Made by a program: the position numbers and the translations under genes | Shown: positions 1-8,370 of the stretch, in pieces | Position numbering within the stretch: the stretch's first letter is position 1 | Layout of the letters: the number at the start of each line of letters is the position of its first letter | Notes under the pieces: model-generated | What the model saw: only the letters and a program-made list of their open reading frames with translations | Database searches by the model: none | What the model was told of the DNA's origin: nothing | Assembly (NCBI GenBank): GCA_049602715.1 | Contig: JBMYRX010000008.1 | Span: 1 to 41,260 of the forward strand | Length of the DNA: 41,260 nt | Origin: GCA-2697345 sp049602715 | Lineage (GTDB): Bacteria; Pseudomonadota; Alphaproteobacteria; Rhodobacterales; Rhodobacteraceae | Reading direction: 5' to 3'

Positions 1-74
1 TTAATGATTGATTATTAAAAAAATACTTTTTTTTAAAAAAAAATAGCGATATTGAAGCTGTAACATAATAGTAA

Positions 75-94
75 TTTCCATAGATTGATGGAAA
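75..94. promoter_or_regulatory. Inverted repeat upstream of tolQ
   Basis: A perfect 7-base inverted repeat (TTTCCAT, six-base loop, ATGGAAA) ends 19 bases before the tolQ start. There is no T-run after it, so it is not a normal intrinsic terminator. It could be a 5'-leader hairpin or an operator. The rest of 1-113 is very A/T rich, with homopolymer A and T runs near 20-45. Confidence 0.3.
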
Positions 95-113
95 AAGTAA
101 AAGAGCAGATGGT

Positions 114-809
114 ATGGAAGCAGAACTGGTCGGTCTTTCCAACGTGGTAGACTTTTCTTTGGGCGCTCTTTTTTTGCGAGCGTCTATGACCGTTAAAATT
201 GTAATGGGCATCTTAATTTTTGGATCAGTATGGTCCTGGGCAATAGCCATCCAAAAATTAATTCGTTTTAGGATTGTTAGATTCCAATTTAGGAAATTTG
301 AAAAAATTTTTTGGTCAGGAAAACCTCTAGATGAGTTGTATGATTTGTTAGTTAAGCAATCAAAGGGCCCCATGAATAAAGTTTTCCTTTCTGGTATGGA
401 AGAATGGGAGCGGTCCCACCGTGATAACGGAGAGATAATTCCAGGATCAACTTTCCGCATAGAAAGAATGATGGATCTAAATATATCAAAAGAACATCAG
501 AAATTAGTTCATAGTTTAGGGTTTTTAGCAACTGTTGCATCAGCGGCGCCATTTATCGGACTTTTTGGAACTGTTTGGGGAATAAAAAATACATTTGAAG
601 CGATAGCCAATACCCAAAATACCAATTTGGCTGTTGTAGCACCTGGGGTTGCAGAGGCACTGGTTGCGACAGCTTTAGGATTATTTGCAGCGATACCTGC
701 TGTAATATTTTATAATAAGTTATCCACAGATCTAGATAGAATCGTTAAAGAACTTGAAACTTTTTCTGATGAATTTACTACAATGTTTTCCCGTCAATCA
801 GAAGATTAA
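114..809 (+). CDS. tolQ: Tol-Pal proton channel subunit TolQ
   Basis: TolQ is the MotA/ExbB-family inner-membrane channel subunit that, with TolR, turns the proton gradient into force on TolA for outer-membrane constriction at division. The protein has 231 residues, the usual length. Three membrane segments are visible at about residues 26-48, 131-155 and 176-200. The conserved GLFGTVWGI motif sits at about 149-157. The start ATG has no strong ribosome binding site, but the N-terminus aligns with TolQ in length. It is the first gene of an operon with tolR, tolA and tolB in the standard order. The thioesterase gene ybgC, which often precedes tolQ, is not within the 113 bases upstream. Confidence 0.97.
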   Translation: MEAELVGLSNVVDFSLGALFLRASMTVKIVMGILIFGSVWSWAIAIQKLIRFRIVRFQFRKFEKIFWSGKPLDELYDLLVKQSKGPMNKVFLSGMEEWERSHRDNGEIIPGSTFRIERMMDLNISKEHQKLVHSLGFLATVASAAPFIGLFGTVWGIKNTFEAIANTQNTNLAVVAPGVAEALVATALGLFAAIPAVIFYNKLSTDLDRIVKELETFSDEFTTMFSRQSED

Positions 810-811
810 TT

Positions 812-1282
812 ATGACCATAGAACTCAATAGTTATATTTCTAGCCGCTTGAGAAGGCAAAACCGTAATAAAGAGCGTCAAAAAAAAATTGCTGAAATTAA
901 TGTTACACCTTTCGTCGACGTTGCACTGGTTTTGCTTATCGTTTTTATGGTGGCGGCACCTCTTTTAACTGTAGGCGTATCAGTTAAACTTCCAGCCACC
1001 GCAGCTAAACCAATTTACTTGGAACAAGACACGCCCTTACAGGTAACGTTGACTGCTAGAGGTGAACTTTTTTTAATGAATAAAGAAATTAATTATAATC
1101 AACTTATTTCTAGTCTGAATGATCTTACTTCAAAAAAAGGAGTTAGTAGAAATATTTTTTTAAAGATTGATAATTCCGTGCGTTATGAAAAAGTTGCTGA
1201 AATAATCGGAGCATTGAATAATAGTGGTTATGTAAAAATTACATTTATTACTGATATTAATGGGCCATTATTGGCTGATTAA
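812..1282 (+). CDS. tolR: Tol-Pal proton channel subunit TolR
   Basis: TolR is the ExbD-family partner of TolQ. It is anchored by one N-terminal membrane helix (about residues 33-52) and has a periplasmic C-terminal domain. The invariant proton-carrying aspartate is seen as Asp36 in NVTPFVDVALVLLIVFMVAA. Length is 156 residues, normal for the family. The start lies two bases after the tolQ stop, consistent with co-translation and a fixed TolQ:TolR complex. The basic cytoplasmic N-terminal stretch (residues 12-25) is a little long, as in other alphaproteobacterial TolR proteins. Confidence 0.96.
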   Translation: MTIELNSYISSRLRRQNRNKERQKKIAEINVTPFVDVALVLLIVFMVAAPLLTVGVSVKLPATAAKPIYLEQDTPLQVTLTARGELFLMNKEINYNQLISSLNDLTSKKGVSRNIFLKIDNSVRYEKVAEIIGALNNSGYVKITFITDINGPLLAD

Positions 1283-1293
1283 AATGGATTTAG

Positions 1294-2181
1294 ATGGTGA
1301 AAATAATTTCAACTACAGATTTTAGTATTGGACTTTATTTATCGATTTTTGGCCATTTAGCTATTTTAGTGTTAGTTGTCTTTGGCAATACGTCCTTTAG
1401 TAATTACCGATTTACTAATCCAACGGTAACTGATGTTGAAATTATAAGTGTTAATAATTTCTATTCAAAAAATAGTAATAATATTCGCTTGGTTGGGGAA
1501 ACGAAATCAAATCAATCTTCCCTCGATCAAGTAATTAAGGACGAACCAAGAGAATATAAAGAACTTACTATAGATCGCTCAAATAAAAACTCAGTAGAAA
1601 GAGAAAATAAATTTTTTGAAGATTCATCAATTTTAGATATCGAAAAAGGTAAAAAGGAAAGACATTTCACTTCTTTGGAGAAGTCACAATTAGAGACAGT
1701 GAATATCATTGAGAGAGATCCGCTAGCTTCGATAGAAGAAGTTAAACCAGATTTATCGACGTCAACAAGTCCTTTATATAAGAGGTTTGATATATCAGAT
1801 TCCTTCCTTTTACAGGAAGTTTTTAAGAATGATCCGATTAATAATGACTTTGAGGATAACCAAGTAATTAAAGAGCTACAAGTTATTATAGAACCAGCTG
1901 TTGAAAGATGCTTTAATGTGAACGCTGTTAGTTTGAACACCTCAGAAACAAGTGTTTTAGTGGGCTTCTCGATTCTGCTTGATGGAAAACCCGATAGAAA
2001 CTCGATTGAATTAATACTGTTTGAAGGAGGCAGCCAAGACGACGCAGAGAAATTGTTTGATACAGCAAAGCGTGCTATACTTCGATGCGGTATATCTGGT
2101 TATGATTTGCCACGAGATAAGTATGATTACTGGAAACGTGTGGAAGCGAAATTTAATTCTAAAGGAATGCAGTTGAAATGA
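1294..2181 (+). CDS. tolA: Tol-Pal force-transducing protein TolA (divergent)
   Basis: TolA spans the periplasm from TolQR to TolB-Pal. The 295-residue product has one N-terminal membrane helix at about 12-30. It ends in a compact domain (about 195-295) with the VERCFNV motif and a second cysteine (AILRCGISGYDLP) typical of TolA/TonB C-termini. The middle region (about 35-190) is charged, rich in Ser, Asp, Glu and Asn, and lacks the long Ala/Lys helix of well-studied TolA. Identification therefore rests on position between tolR and tolB, the anchor, and the C-terminal domain. An out-of-frame ATG at 1284 was rejected. The stop overlaps the tolB start (ATGA). Confidence 0.85.
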   Translation: MVKIISTTDFSIGLYLSIFGHLAILVLVVFGNTSFSNYRFTNPTVTDVEIISVNNFYSKNSNNIRLVGETKSNQSSLDQVIKDEPREYKELTIDRSNKNSVERENKFFEDSSILDIEKGKKERHFTSLEKSQLETVNIIERDPLASIEEVKPDLSTSTSPLYKRFDISDSFLLQEVFKNDPINNDFEDNQVIKELQVIIEPAVERCFNVNAVSLNTSETSVLVGFSILLDGKPDRNSIELILFEGGSQDDAEKLFDTAKRAILRCGISGYDLPRDKYDYWKRVEAKFNSKGMQLK

Positions 2182-3518
2182 TTAAAAGCATTATAAGTTC
2201 AATTCACTTAAAGGTACTTTTACCGATTGGTGTACTATCAATTGTGTTTTTTAGTACTTTTGCGGAAGGAAAACCACTAAAAATTGAAGTTAATAAGGTT
2301 ACGAAAGAACCACTTAATATTTCTATACCTAGTTTTATTTCTAATAGTGGTTTACGCGAACTATCAGAAAATATAGTGGCTGTAATTACTGATGATCTTG
2401 TTAGTACTGGTTTGTTTGTCGTTACAGAAAATACTAATTATCTTTCTTTTATTACAGACTTTAATAATCCAATCGATTATCCGGCTTGGAATGCTATTAA
2501 GGCTAGAGCACTGCTTACTGGTGAGTTGTCATCAAACGGTACAACCGGTATAACCGTTAAATTTCGGCTTTTTGATGTTTTATCTGAGAAACCCTTCAAG
2601 GAGGGTTTAAAACTGACAGGACCTAGGCAGGGGTGGCGTCGAATAGCCCATAAGATAGCTGATGAGGTGTATGCCCGAATAACGGGCGAAAATAAATATT
2701 TTGATAGCAGAATAGCATTTGTTGCTGAGGAAGGTTCTAAAGAAAACCGAACCAAGCGCTTAGCCATTATGGACTATGATGGTGCTAATCAAGCATTTTT
2801 AACAGAAAAGTCGGATTTTATTGTTTTAAGCCCAAAGTTTTCTCCTAATGGGAGCAAGCTATTATTCACCTCATATGAGACGGGTTCACCTAGGATATGT
2901 CTTCTAGATATCCGATCTAGAAAGAAAATATTTCTGGAAGGTGAACCTGAGACTATGAGTTTTTCTCCTAGTTTTTCTCCAAATGGCAAAGATGTAGTAT
3001 TTTCACTAACTTCTCGTTCAAATACTGATATTTATAGTTTAAATATTGCATCAAATACTAGATCTAGGCTGACGTCATCTATTTCTATAGATACCTCACC
3101 AAGTTTTTCACCAGACGGAAGAAGACTAGTTTTTGAAAGTGATCGTTCAGGTACACAACAATTGTATGTGATGCCATCCAGTGGTGGAAATGCAAAGAGG
3201 ATTTCGTTTGGTCAAGGCAGTTACGGAGCGCCAGTTTGGTCTCCAGATCAAAAATTAATTGCATTTACTAAACAAAGTAAAGGAAGCTTTTATATTGGTA
3301 TTATGAATACAGATGGATCTGATGAAAGATTACTCACTTCCTCCTTTCTTGATGAAAGCCCTTCATGGTCGCCAAACGGCCGAGTAATAATCTTTTCAAG
3401 ATCAACCTCTGGATCAGGTAGTTCATCTACATTATATTCTATTGATATCGCTAGAGGAAGTTTGAAACCGATTCGAGCTAGTTCTTCGGATCCCTCCTGG
3501 TCAAATTTATTAAATTAA
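2178..3518 (+). CDS. tolB: Periplasmic Tol-Pal protein TolB
   Basis: TolB is the periplasmic beta-propeller that links TolA to Pal. The protein has 446 residues with a signal peptide ending near residue 30 (hydrophobic core around LLPIGVLSIVFF). A TolB N-terminal domain follows to about 165, then PD40/WD40-like propeller blades. The blades are recognisable by repeated SPxFSPNG/DG motifs such as SPSFSPNGKDVVF, SPSFSPDGRRLVF and SPSWSPNGRVIIF. The start overlaps the tolA stop by four bases, so it is translationally coupled. Length and repeat number are normal. Confidence 0.97.
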   Translation: MIKSIISSIHLKVLLPIGVLSIVFFSTFAEGKPLKIEVNKVTKEPLNISIPSFISNSGLRELSENIVAVITDDLVSTGLFVVTENTNYLSFITDFNNPIDYPAWNAIKARALLTGELSSNGTTGITVKFRLFDVLSEKPFKEGLKLTGPRQGWRRIAHKIADEVYARITGENKYFDSRIAFVAEEGSKENRTKRLAIMDYDGANQAFLTEKSDFIVLSPKFSPNGSKLLFTSYETGSPRICLLDIRSRKKIFLEGEPETMSFSPSFSPNGKDVVFSLTSRSNTDIYSLNIASNTRSRLTSSISIDTSPSFSPDGRRLVFESDRSGTQQLYVMPSSGGNAKRISFGQGSYGAPVWSPDQKLIAFTKQSKGSFYIGIMNTDGSDERLLTSSFLDESPSWSPNGRVIIFSRSTSGSGSSSTLYSIDIARGSLKPIRASSSDPSWSNLLN

Positions 3519-3559
3519 CATCAAAGGGTTAGTGTTCTAAAAATATATAAGTTAACTTG

Positions 3560-3571
3560 CTCTTTAAAGAG
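3560..3571. repeat. Short palindrome before pal
   Basis: A 12-base perfect palindrome (CTCTTTAAAGAG) lies in the 64-base gap between tolB and pal. Its right half provides the AAAGAGG ribosome binding site of pal, ten bases before the ATG. If it folds, it could modulate pal translation; this is only a possibility. Confidence 0.25.
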
Positions 3572-3582
3572 GTCTAAAATTT

Positions 3583-4050
3583 ATGAATTTATATTTCAAA
3601 CTATGTTTAACCTTTATAATGTTATTTTTTTTCGGTTGCACCCAAGACGTTAATGAAAAGCATAATACTAGTTCTAAAAACCTAGTCGGTTTTGAAGAAA
3701 CCTCATACTTTACTAATCTTGTTGGAGCAACGGTATTCTTTGAAGCCAATAAGAGTGACCTATCGGAAAGGAGTAGAGAAATCCTCAATTTACAAGCAAG
3801 TTGGTTAATACAAAATGACACATATATGATCGCAATCGAGGGTTACACTGATGAAAAGGGTACTCGAGATTATAAGCTAGCACTTGGTGCGGAACGAGCT
3901 TTTAAAGTGAAAGCTTTTTTAATTTCCAAGGGAGTAGCTGATTATAGAATAACGATCTTATCATATGGTAAAGAGAGACCCAAAAACATGTGCTCAAATG
4001 AAAAATGCTATTCCAATAATAGACGCGCAATAACTGTATTGAGTGATTAA
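3583..4050 (+). CDS. pal: Peptidoglycan-associated lipoprotein Pal
   Basis: Pal is an outer-membrane lipoprotein that holds the outer membrane to peptidoglycan. The 155-residue product has a lipobox ending at Cys19 (LFFFGC) and an OmpA-C domain from about residue 45. Visible are the VFFEANKSDLS start of the domain, the peptidoglycan-binding GYTDEKGTRDYKLALGAERA segment, and the NNRRAITVL end. An AAAGAGG ribosome binding site precedes the ATG. The next gene starts immediately after the stop codon (TAAATG). Confidence 0.96.
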   Translation: MNLYFKLCLTFIMLFFFGCTQDVNEKHNTSSKNLVGFEETSYFTNLVGATVFFEANKSDLSERSREILNLQASWLIQNDTYMIAIEGYTDEKGTRDYKLALGAERAFKVKAFLISKGVADYRITILSYGKERPKNMCSNEKCYSNNRRAITVLSD

Positions 4051-4878
4051 ATGATTATCAAAAAAACAATTTGCTGTTTATTTTTTTGTTACTTTCTCGC
4101 CGCGACGTTAAGTCTGGCACAAGATAAAACACTTGCTGATATCAAAACACAGTTGCCAGTTCTGTTGTTAGAAATCAAATCTCTCGAATTGGAGTTAAAA
4201 TCAAATTCTAATGCTGTAGATGGGTTTTCTTTTAAAGGCAATTATGAGGATAGGCTTGATAGTATAGAAAAGGAATTAACGAGTATAATTTCTCAAGTAG
4301 AAAATTTACAACATCGCATTGATAAAATCATAAAAGATGGGACAAATCGATTATCTGACATCCACTTTAGACTGTGTGAAATAGAGCAGGATTGTGATAT
4401 AAGCAGTCTTTCTAAAGATATCTTGCTAGGAGAAGGCTTACTTACCGAAATAAAAAATGACAAAGTCTTTTTAGAAGCCCCATTGGGTGAATTAACAATT
4501 TTTGAAAAAAGAGAACTCAAATCAATAAGGAAGCTCATAGAGGCGGGAGATAATATAAACGCGATTGAAAAATCAAAATTTCTTTTGAGCACTTACCCCC
4601 AGAGCGTCTCTTCCTTTGAAGTAAAAGTTATATTAGGTAAAGCTCTAAAGCTGACGGAGAACTGGAAGGAAGCCGCTGCTGTTTATCTTGATATTTACTC
4701 AAGTCATCCCAAGTCTAATTGGGCTGCTGAAGCTTTATATAATTTGGGTTTGTCTTTTTCAAAATTAGATCAATATGAAGATGCCTGTTTAATGCTCACT
4801 CAATTACAAATAGAGTATCCCCAGTCAAATTTTGAAACGGTAGCAGTAAAAAAAATAACGGAATTAAATTGCCAATGA
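4051..4878 (+). CDS. cpoB: Tol-Pal accessory protein CpoB/YbgF
   Basis: CpoB (YbgF) is a periplasmic TPR protein that couples Tol-Pal constriction to peptidoglycan synthesis. The 275-residue protein has a signal peptide cleaved near Ala23 (ATLSLA|Q). A Glu/Lys/Leu-rich coiled-coil stretch spans about 27-110, and C-terminal TPR-like helices from about 155 contain typical TPR residues (GKALKLTENWKEAAAVYLDI, AAEALYNLGLSF). Two cysteines between coiled coil and TPR (CEIEQDC) could form a disulphide. It follows pal with no gap and its stop overlaps the tilS start, so it closes the Tol-Pal set. Confidence 0.92.
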   Translation: MIIKKTICCLFFCYFLAATLSLAQDKTLADIKTQLPVLLLEIKSLELELKSNSNAVDGFSFKGNYEDRLDSIEKELTSIISQVENLQHRIDKIIKDGTNRLSDIHFRLCEIEQDCDISSLSKDILLGEGLLTEIKNDKVFLEAPLGELTIFEKRELKSIRKLIEAGDNINAIEKSKFLLSTYPQSVSSFEVKVILGKALKLTENWKEAAAVYLDIYSSHPKSNWAAEALYNLGLSFSKLDQYEDACLMLTQLQIEYPQSNFETVAVKKITELNCQ

Positions 4879-6134
4879 ATAAAAAAACTAAACGTCAGTT
4901 AGAAAAAGACTTTGAAAAATTTCTGATTGTTGATGGTTCCCGTATTGGCGTTGCTGTTTCGGGAGGGAGTGACTCCTTGGCATTGCTTTATCTTGCTTGT
5001 ACATGGGCTAAAAATAATAATAAGACTATATTTGCTGTTAATGTTAACCATAATCTTCGTAATAATGTTAAGAATGAAATAGATTATATTTCTGGAATTT
5101 GTTCAGACCTATCAATTTCGTTTAATGTATTAGGTTGGGAAAACTGGAATGGAAATGGAAATTTACAGGCCGAGGCGCGTAGAGCTCGATATAATTTAAT
5201 TAACGAATGGGCAATCCAAAATAATATTGATCTTGTATTATTAGGTCATACAAGAAATGATGTAATTGAAAATTTTATTATTAGATTTTCAAGAGACGCT
5301 GGTGTCGATGGGCTTTCACAAATACTTCCTTTTTTTACTTCTGGAAACGTAAAATATGGTAGACCTTTAATTGACGTTGGTAGGGATTCTCTCCGAGAAT
5401 ATTTGTCTGTTAAAAACGTTGATTGGCTGGAAGACCCTTCAAATAATAATTCAAAATTTCAACGCGCAAAGGTTAGAAAAAATTTAGTTCACTTAAAAAA
5501 AGTTGGTATGGATATTGAAAACATTGCTGCAGTTTCAAAAAACCTTCGTGTTTCAAGAGATGCGTTAGAGTTTTATACGGATAGATTAGCAAAGATGTGT
5601 GCTACATTCAAACAAGGTGATATAACCTTTCAGTTAGATTTATTCTTTCAGGAACCTTTAGATATCCAAAGGAGGTTATTAATCAAGGCAATAAAATTTT
5701 TAGGAGAATCTGAGTTTGGGCCGAGAAGTAATGAAATTAATAACCTATTGTGTTCATTTAAAAAAAGAGAAACGCATACACTGAAAGGATTTCATTTCTA
5801 TTTTTACAAAAATTGTATGAGAATGAGCCGGGAATATAATTCTATTAAGAACCTTCTAGGAAAGCCAAATGAGATTTGGGATAATCGGTGGTTTATCAAA
5901 GGACCTATGTCCTCCGAATACATAATCAAACCGTTGGGAGAAAAAGGGTTGAGTGCCGTAGGTGAGTGGAAAGATAAAGGTGTACCTAAAGTTGCGTTAT
6001 TGTCTTCACCAGCTGTTTGGAATAAAGACCAACTTAAAATAGCGTTACTTATAGATAATGTTAGATCATGGAGTTTAAAGCCACTCAAAGAAGAAAAAGA
6101 GTTTTTGATATATGATAAGGTATTGAACCATTGA
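4875..6134 (+). CDS. tilS: tRNA(Ile)-lysidine synthetase TilS
   Basis: TilS modifies the wobble cytidine of tRNA-Ile(CAU) to lysidine with ATP so that it reads AUA. The PP-loop motif SGGSDSLAL is at residues 29-37. AEARRARY follows at about 99-106, then GHTRNDVIEN at 124-133 and the substrate segment DWLEDPSNNN. I chose the ATG at 4875, which overlaps the cpoB stop as ATGA, over an in-frame TTG at 4869. It encodes 419 residues, typical of the full-length form with a C-terminal domain. The family motif usually read as DDQAET is NDVIEN here, an unusual set of changes. The pal-cpoB-tilS-ftsH order is common in proteobacteria. Confidence 0.93.
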   Translation: MNKKTKRQLEKDFEKFLIVDGSRIGVAVSGGSDSLALLYLACTWAKNNNKTIFAVNVNHNLRNNVKNEIDYISGICSDLSISFNVLGWENWNGNGNLQAEARRARYNLINEWAIQNNIDLVLLGHTRNDVIENFIIRFSRDAGVDGLSQILPFFTSGNVKYGRPLIDVGRDSLREYLSVKNVDWLEDPSNNNSKFQRAKVRKNLVHLKKVGMDIENIAAVSKNLRVSRDALEFYTDRLAKMCATFKQGDITFQLDLFFQEPLDIQRRLLIKAIKFLGESEFGPRSNEINNLLCSFKKRETHTLKGFHFYFYKNCMRMSREYNSIKNLLGKPNEIWDNRWFIKGPMSSEYIIKPLGEKGLSAVGEWKDKGVPKVALLSSPAVWNKDQLKIALLIDNVRSWSLKPLKEEKEFLIYDKVLNH

Positions 6135-6165
6135 AAGTTATACCTATTTAAATAGAGTACATATA

Positions 6166-6181
6166 TAGTCAGTAGTGACTA
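6166..6181. promoter_or_regulatory. Hairpin upstream of ftsH
   Basis: A perfect 6-base inverted repeat (TAGTCA, loop GTAG, TGACTA) lies just before the AGGAGA ribosome binding site of ftsH. It could be a leader hairpin or an operator. It does not resemble the CIRCE heat-shock element. Confidence 0.25.
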
Positions 6182-6200
6182 AGCTGTTAGGAGATTTTTT

Positions 6201-8114
6201 GTGGGAAGTACAAAGCATATAGCTTTTTGGGTTGTATTATTTTTGTTAATATTAGCGCTTTTTAACCTCTTCAGTGGTGATAAGACCAGTCTGAGCTCTA
6301 GAACAATTCCTTATTCAGATTTTATATCAATTGTTGAGAAGGGTGAGGCCTCGCGTGTGACTTTGGACGGTGAAAAAATAATTATTAACACTGCAACCGA
6401 GCAGTACGTAACTGTGAAACCACAAGGCGTTGATGTAACGCCTGTTTTGCTTGAAAATAATGTAGCCGTGGATGCAAGACCACAGGAAAAAAATGGTTTA
6501 TTGTCCTATTTAGGTACACTTTTGCCTTTTCTTTTCATAATTGGAATTTGGCTTTTCTTTATGAATAGGATGCAGGGCGGTGGGAAAGGTGGCGCCATGG
6601 GGTTTGGAAAAAGTCGAGCAAAACTGTTAACAGAAAAACACGGTAAAGTTACTTTTGAAGATGTAGCAGGTATCGACGAAGCAAAGGATGAACTGGAGGA
6701 AATAGTCGAGTTTTTAAGAGACCCTCAAAAATTCTCAAGTCTTGGAGGTAAGATTCCTAAAGGTGCCCTCTTGGTTGGTCCTCCGGGTACAGGTAAAACC
6801 TTGTTGGCTAGGGCTATAGCTGGAGAAGCTGGAGTTCCTTTTTTTACCATATCTGGGTCTGACTTTGTTGAAATGTTTGTCGGTGTCGGTGCGTCTCGAG
6901 TACGGGATATGTTTGAGCAAGCAAAAAAGAATGCACCCTGTATACTGTTTATTGACGAGATAGATGCTGTAGGTAGATCGCGTGGAGCCGGGTATGGTGG
7001 TGGTAATGATGAAAGAGAACAGACTTTAAATCAGTTATTAGTAGAAATGGATGGATTTGAAGCCAACGAAGGAATTATAATTGTAGCAGCAACGAACAGA
7101 CCCGACGTACTAGATCCCGCTTTATTGAGGCCAGGTAGGTTTGACAGACAGGTGCAGGTACCAAATCCCGATATTAAAGGAAGAGAAAAAATTCTAAAAG
7201 TTCATTCTCGGAAAGTACCCTTGGGACCAGATGTCGATTTAAGGATAATTGCTAGAGGTTCCCCAGGGTTTTCTGGTGCTGACCTTGCAAATTTGGTAAA
7301 TGAAGCTGCGCTGCTAGCAGCACGAATAGGTCGAAGATTTGTTACTATGAATGATTTTGAAAGCGCCAAAGATAAGGTTATGATGGGGTCTGAACGTAGG
7401 TCGATGGTTATGACAGAGTCAGAAAAGAAACTGACAGCTTATCATGAAGCAGGGCACGCTATCGTCGGATTAAATGTTCCAGAGCATGATCCGATACACA
7501 AAGCGACTATAATTCCGAGAGGAAGAGCATTAGGGCTAGTAATGAGCCTTCCAGAGAGAGACCAATTATCTGTTACTTATAAAAAGTATAAGTCTAAGAT
7601 AGCTATGGCTATGGGCGGAAAGGTTGCTGAAGAATTAGTTTTCGGAAAAGATAATGTGACTTCCGGTGCAGCATCTGACATCCAACAATGTACCAAAATA
7701 GCTAGAGCGATGGTGACCCAATTTGGTTTCACTAAAGAATTGGGACATGTTGATTATGCAAATGAACAGCAATCTTATCTGGGTATTTACGGAGGGGGAT
7801 CCAATCACTCTAGCATGACCCAAAAGATAATAGATGAGAAAGTTAAGGAAATAATAGATGAAGGTTATAGTACAGCAAAAAAGATCCTCAAAGAAAAATC
7901 AAAAGACTTAGAGAACTTAGCGCTTGGCCTATTGGAATATGAAACTTTGACAGGAGCTGAAATAGTAAGAGTTATTTCTGGGAAACCGTTGAATAGGAAT
8001 GATGACGATAGTGATAATATGGATGGTATTCAGTCATCAGTAGTATCGATACCACGAACAAAAAAAGTTAAGCTTAAAGAGGATGGGGCTTTAGATCCCA
8101 AGCCTTCTAGCTAA
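6201..8114 (+). CDS. ftsH: Membrane AAA+ zinc protease FtsH
   Basis: FtsH is a hexameric inner-membrane ATP-dependent metalloprotease that degrades misfolded membrane proteins and regulators. The 637-residue product has membrane helices at about 8-25 and 103-122 flanking a periplasmic domain. Walker A GPPGTGKT is at 193-200 and Walker B ILFIDEID at 248-255. The second region of homology with its arginines is at about 297-316. Zinc site HEAGH is at 415-419 and the third zinc ligand Asp at about 493 (AASDIQQ). The start is GTG with a good AGGAGA site seven bases upstream. Length is normal. It stands 66 bases after tilS and may have its own promoter. Confidence 0.98.
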   Translation: MGSTKHIAFWVVLFLLILALFNLFSGDKTSLSSRTIPYSDFISIVEKGEASRVTLDGEKIIINTATEQYVTVKPQGVDVTPVLLENNVAVDARPQEKNGLLSYLGTLLPFLFIIGIWLFFMNRMQGGGKGGAMGFGKSRAKLLTEKHGKVTFEDVAGIDEAKDELEEIVEFLRDPQKFSSLGGKIPKGALLVGPPGTGKTLLARAIAGEAGVPFFTISGSDFVEMFVGVGASRVRDMFEQAKKNAPCILFIDEIDAVGRSRGAGYGGGNDEREQTLNQLLVEMDGFEANEGIIIVAATNRPDVLDPALLRPGRFDRQVQVPNPDIKGREKILKVHSRKVPLGPDVDLRIIARGSPGFSGADLANLVNEAALLAARIGRRFVTMNDFESAKDKVMMGSERRSMVMTESEKKLTAYHEAGHAIVGLNVPEHDPIHKATIIPRGRALGLVMSLPERDQLSVTYKKYKSKIAMAMGGKVAEELVFGKDNVTSGAASDIQQCTKIARAMVTQFGFTKELGHVDYANEQQSYLGIYGGGSNHSSMTQKIIDEKVKEIIDEGYSTAKKILKEKSKDLENLALGLLEYETLTGAEIVRVISGKPLNRNDDDSDNMDGIQSSVVSIPRTKKVKLKEDGALDPKPSS

Positions 8115-8164
8115 TAAGCTTTTGCGGGAAAATATAAGAAAGAGGCTATTTACGATACCGCGGG

Positions 8165-8203
8165 TTAGCCAGTGTAATATTAGGTTGTGCTAAGATTTTT
8201 TTT
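8165..8203 (+). terminator. Possible terminator after ftsH
   Basis: TTAGC (8165-8169) can pair with GCTAA (8189-8193), followed within two bases by eight T residues (8196-8203). The stem is short and the loop long, so this is a weak candidate for the end of the ftsH transcript. Confidence 0.3.
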
Positions 8204-8286
8204 AGTTTGTTCAATTAATCAAATCACTGCTACAAAATGTTAAGCTGAATTAAAAATGGAGCAAAAAGCTATAGTCATATAGGTAT

Positions 8287-8310
8287 ATTTGAGAATGATC
8301 TAACTCAAAT
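8287..8310. promoter_or_regulatory. Inverted repeat upstream of folD
   Basis: Perfect 7-base arms (ATTTGAG, ten-base spacer, CTCAAAT) lie about 60 bases before the folD start, in the 256-base ftsH-folD gap. The spacing suits either an operator or a 5'-leader hairpin. No known riboswitch pattern is recognised here, and no small gene is seen in the gap. Confidence 0.3.
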
Positions 8311-8370
8311 TGAAAAATAGGTTTTATACCAAATATTTATTGGATGGTTAAGTAGAATAGGAATAGTAAG

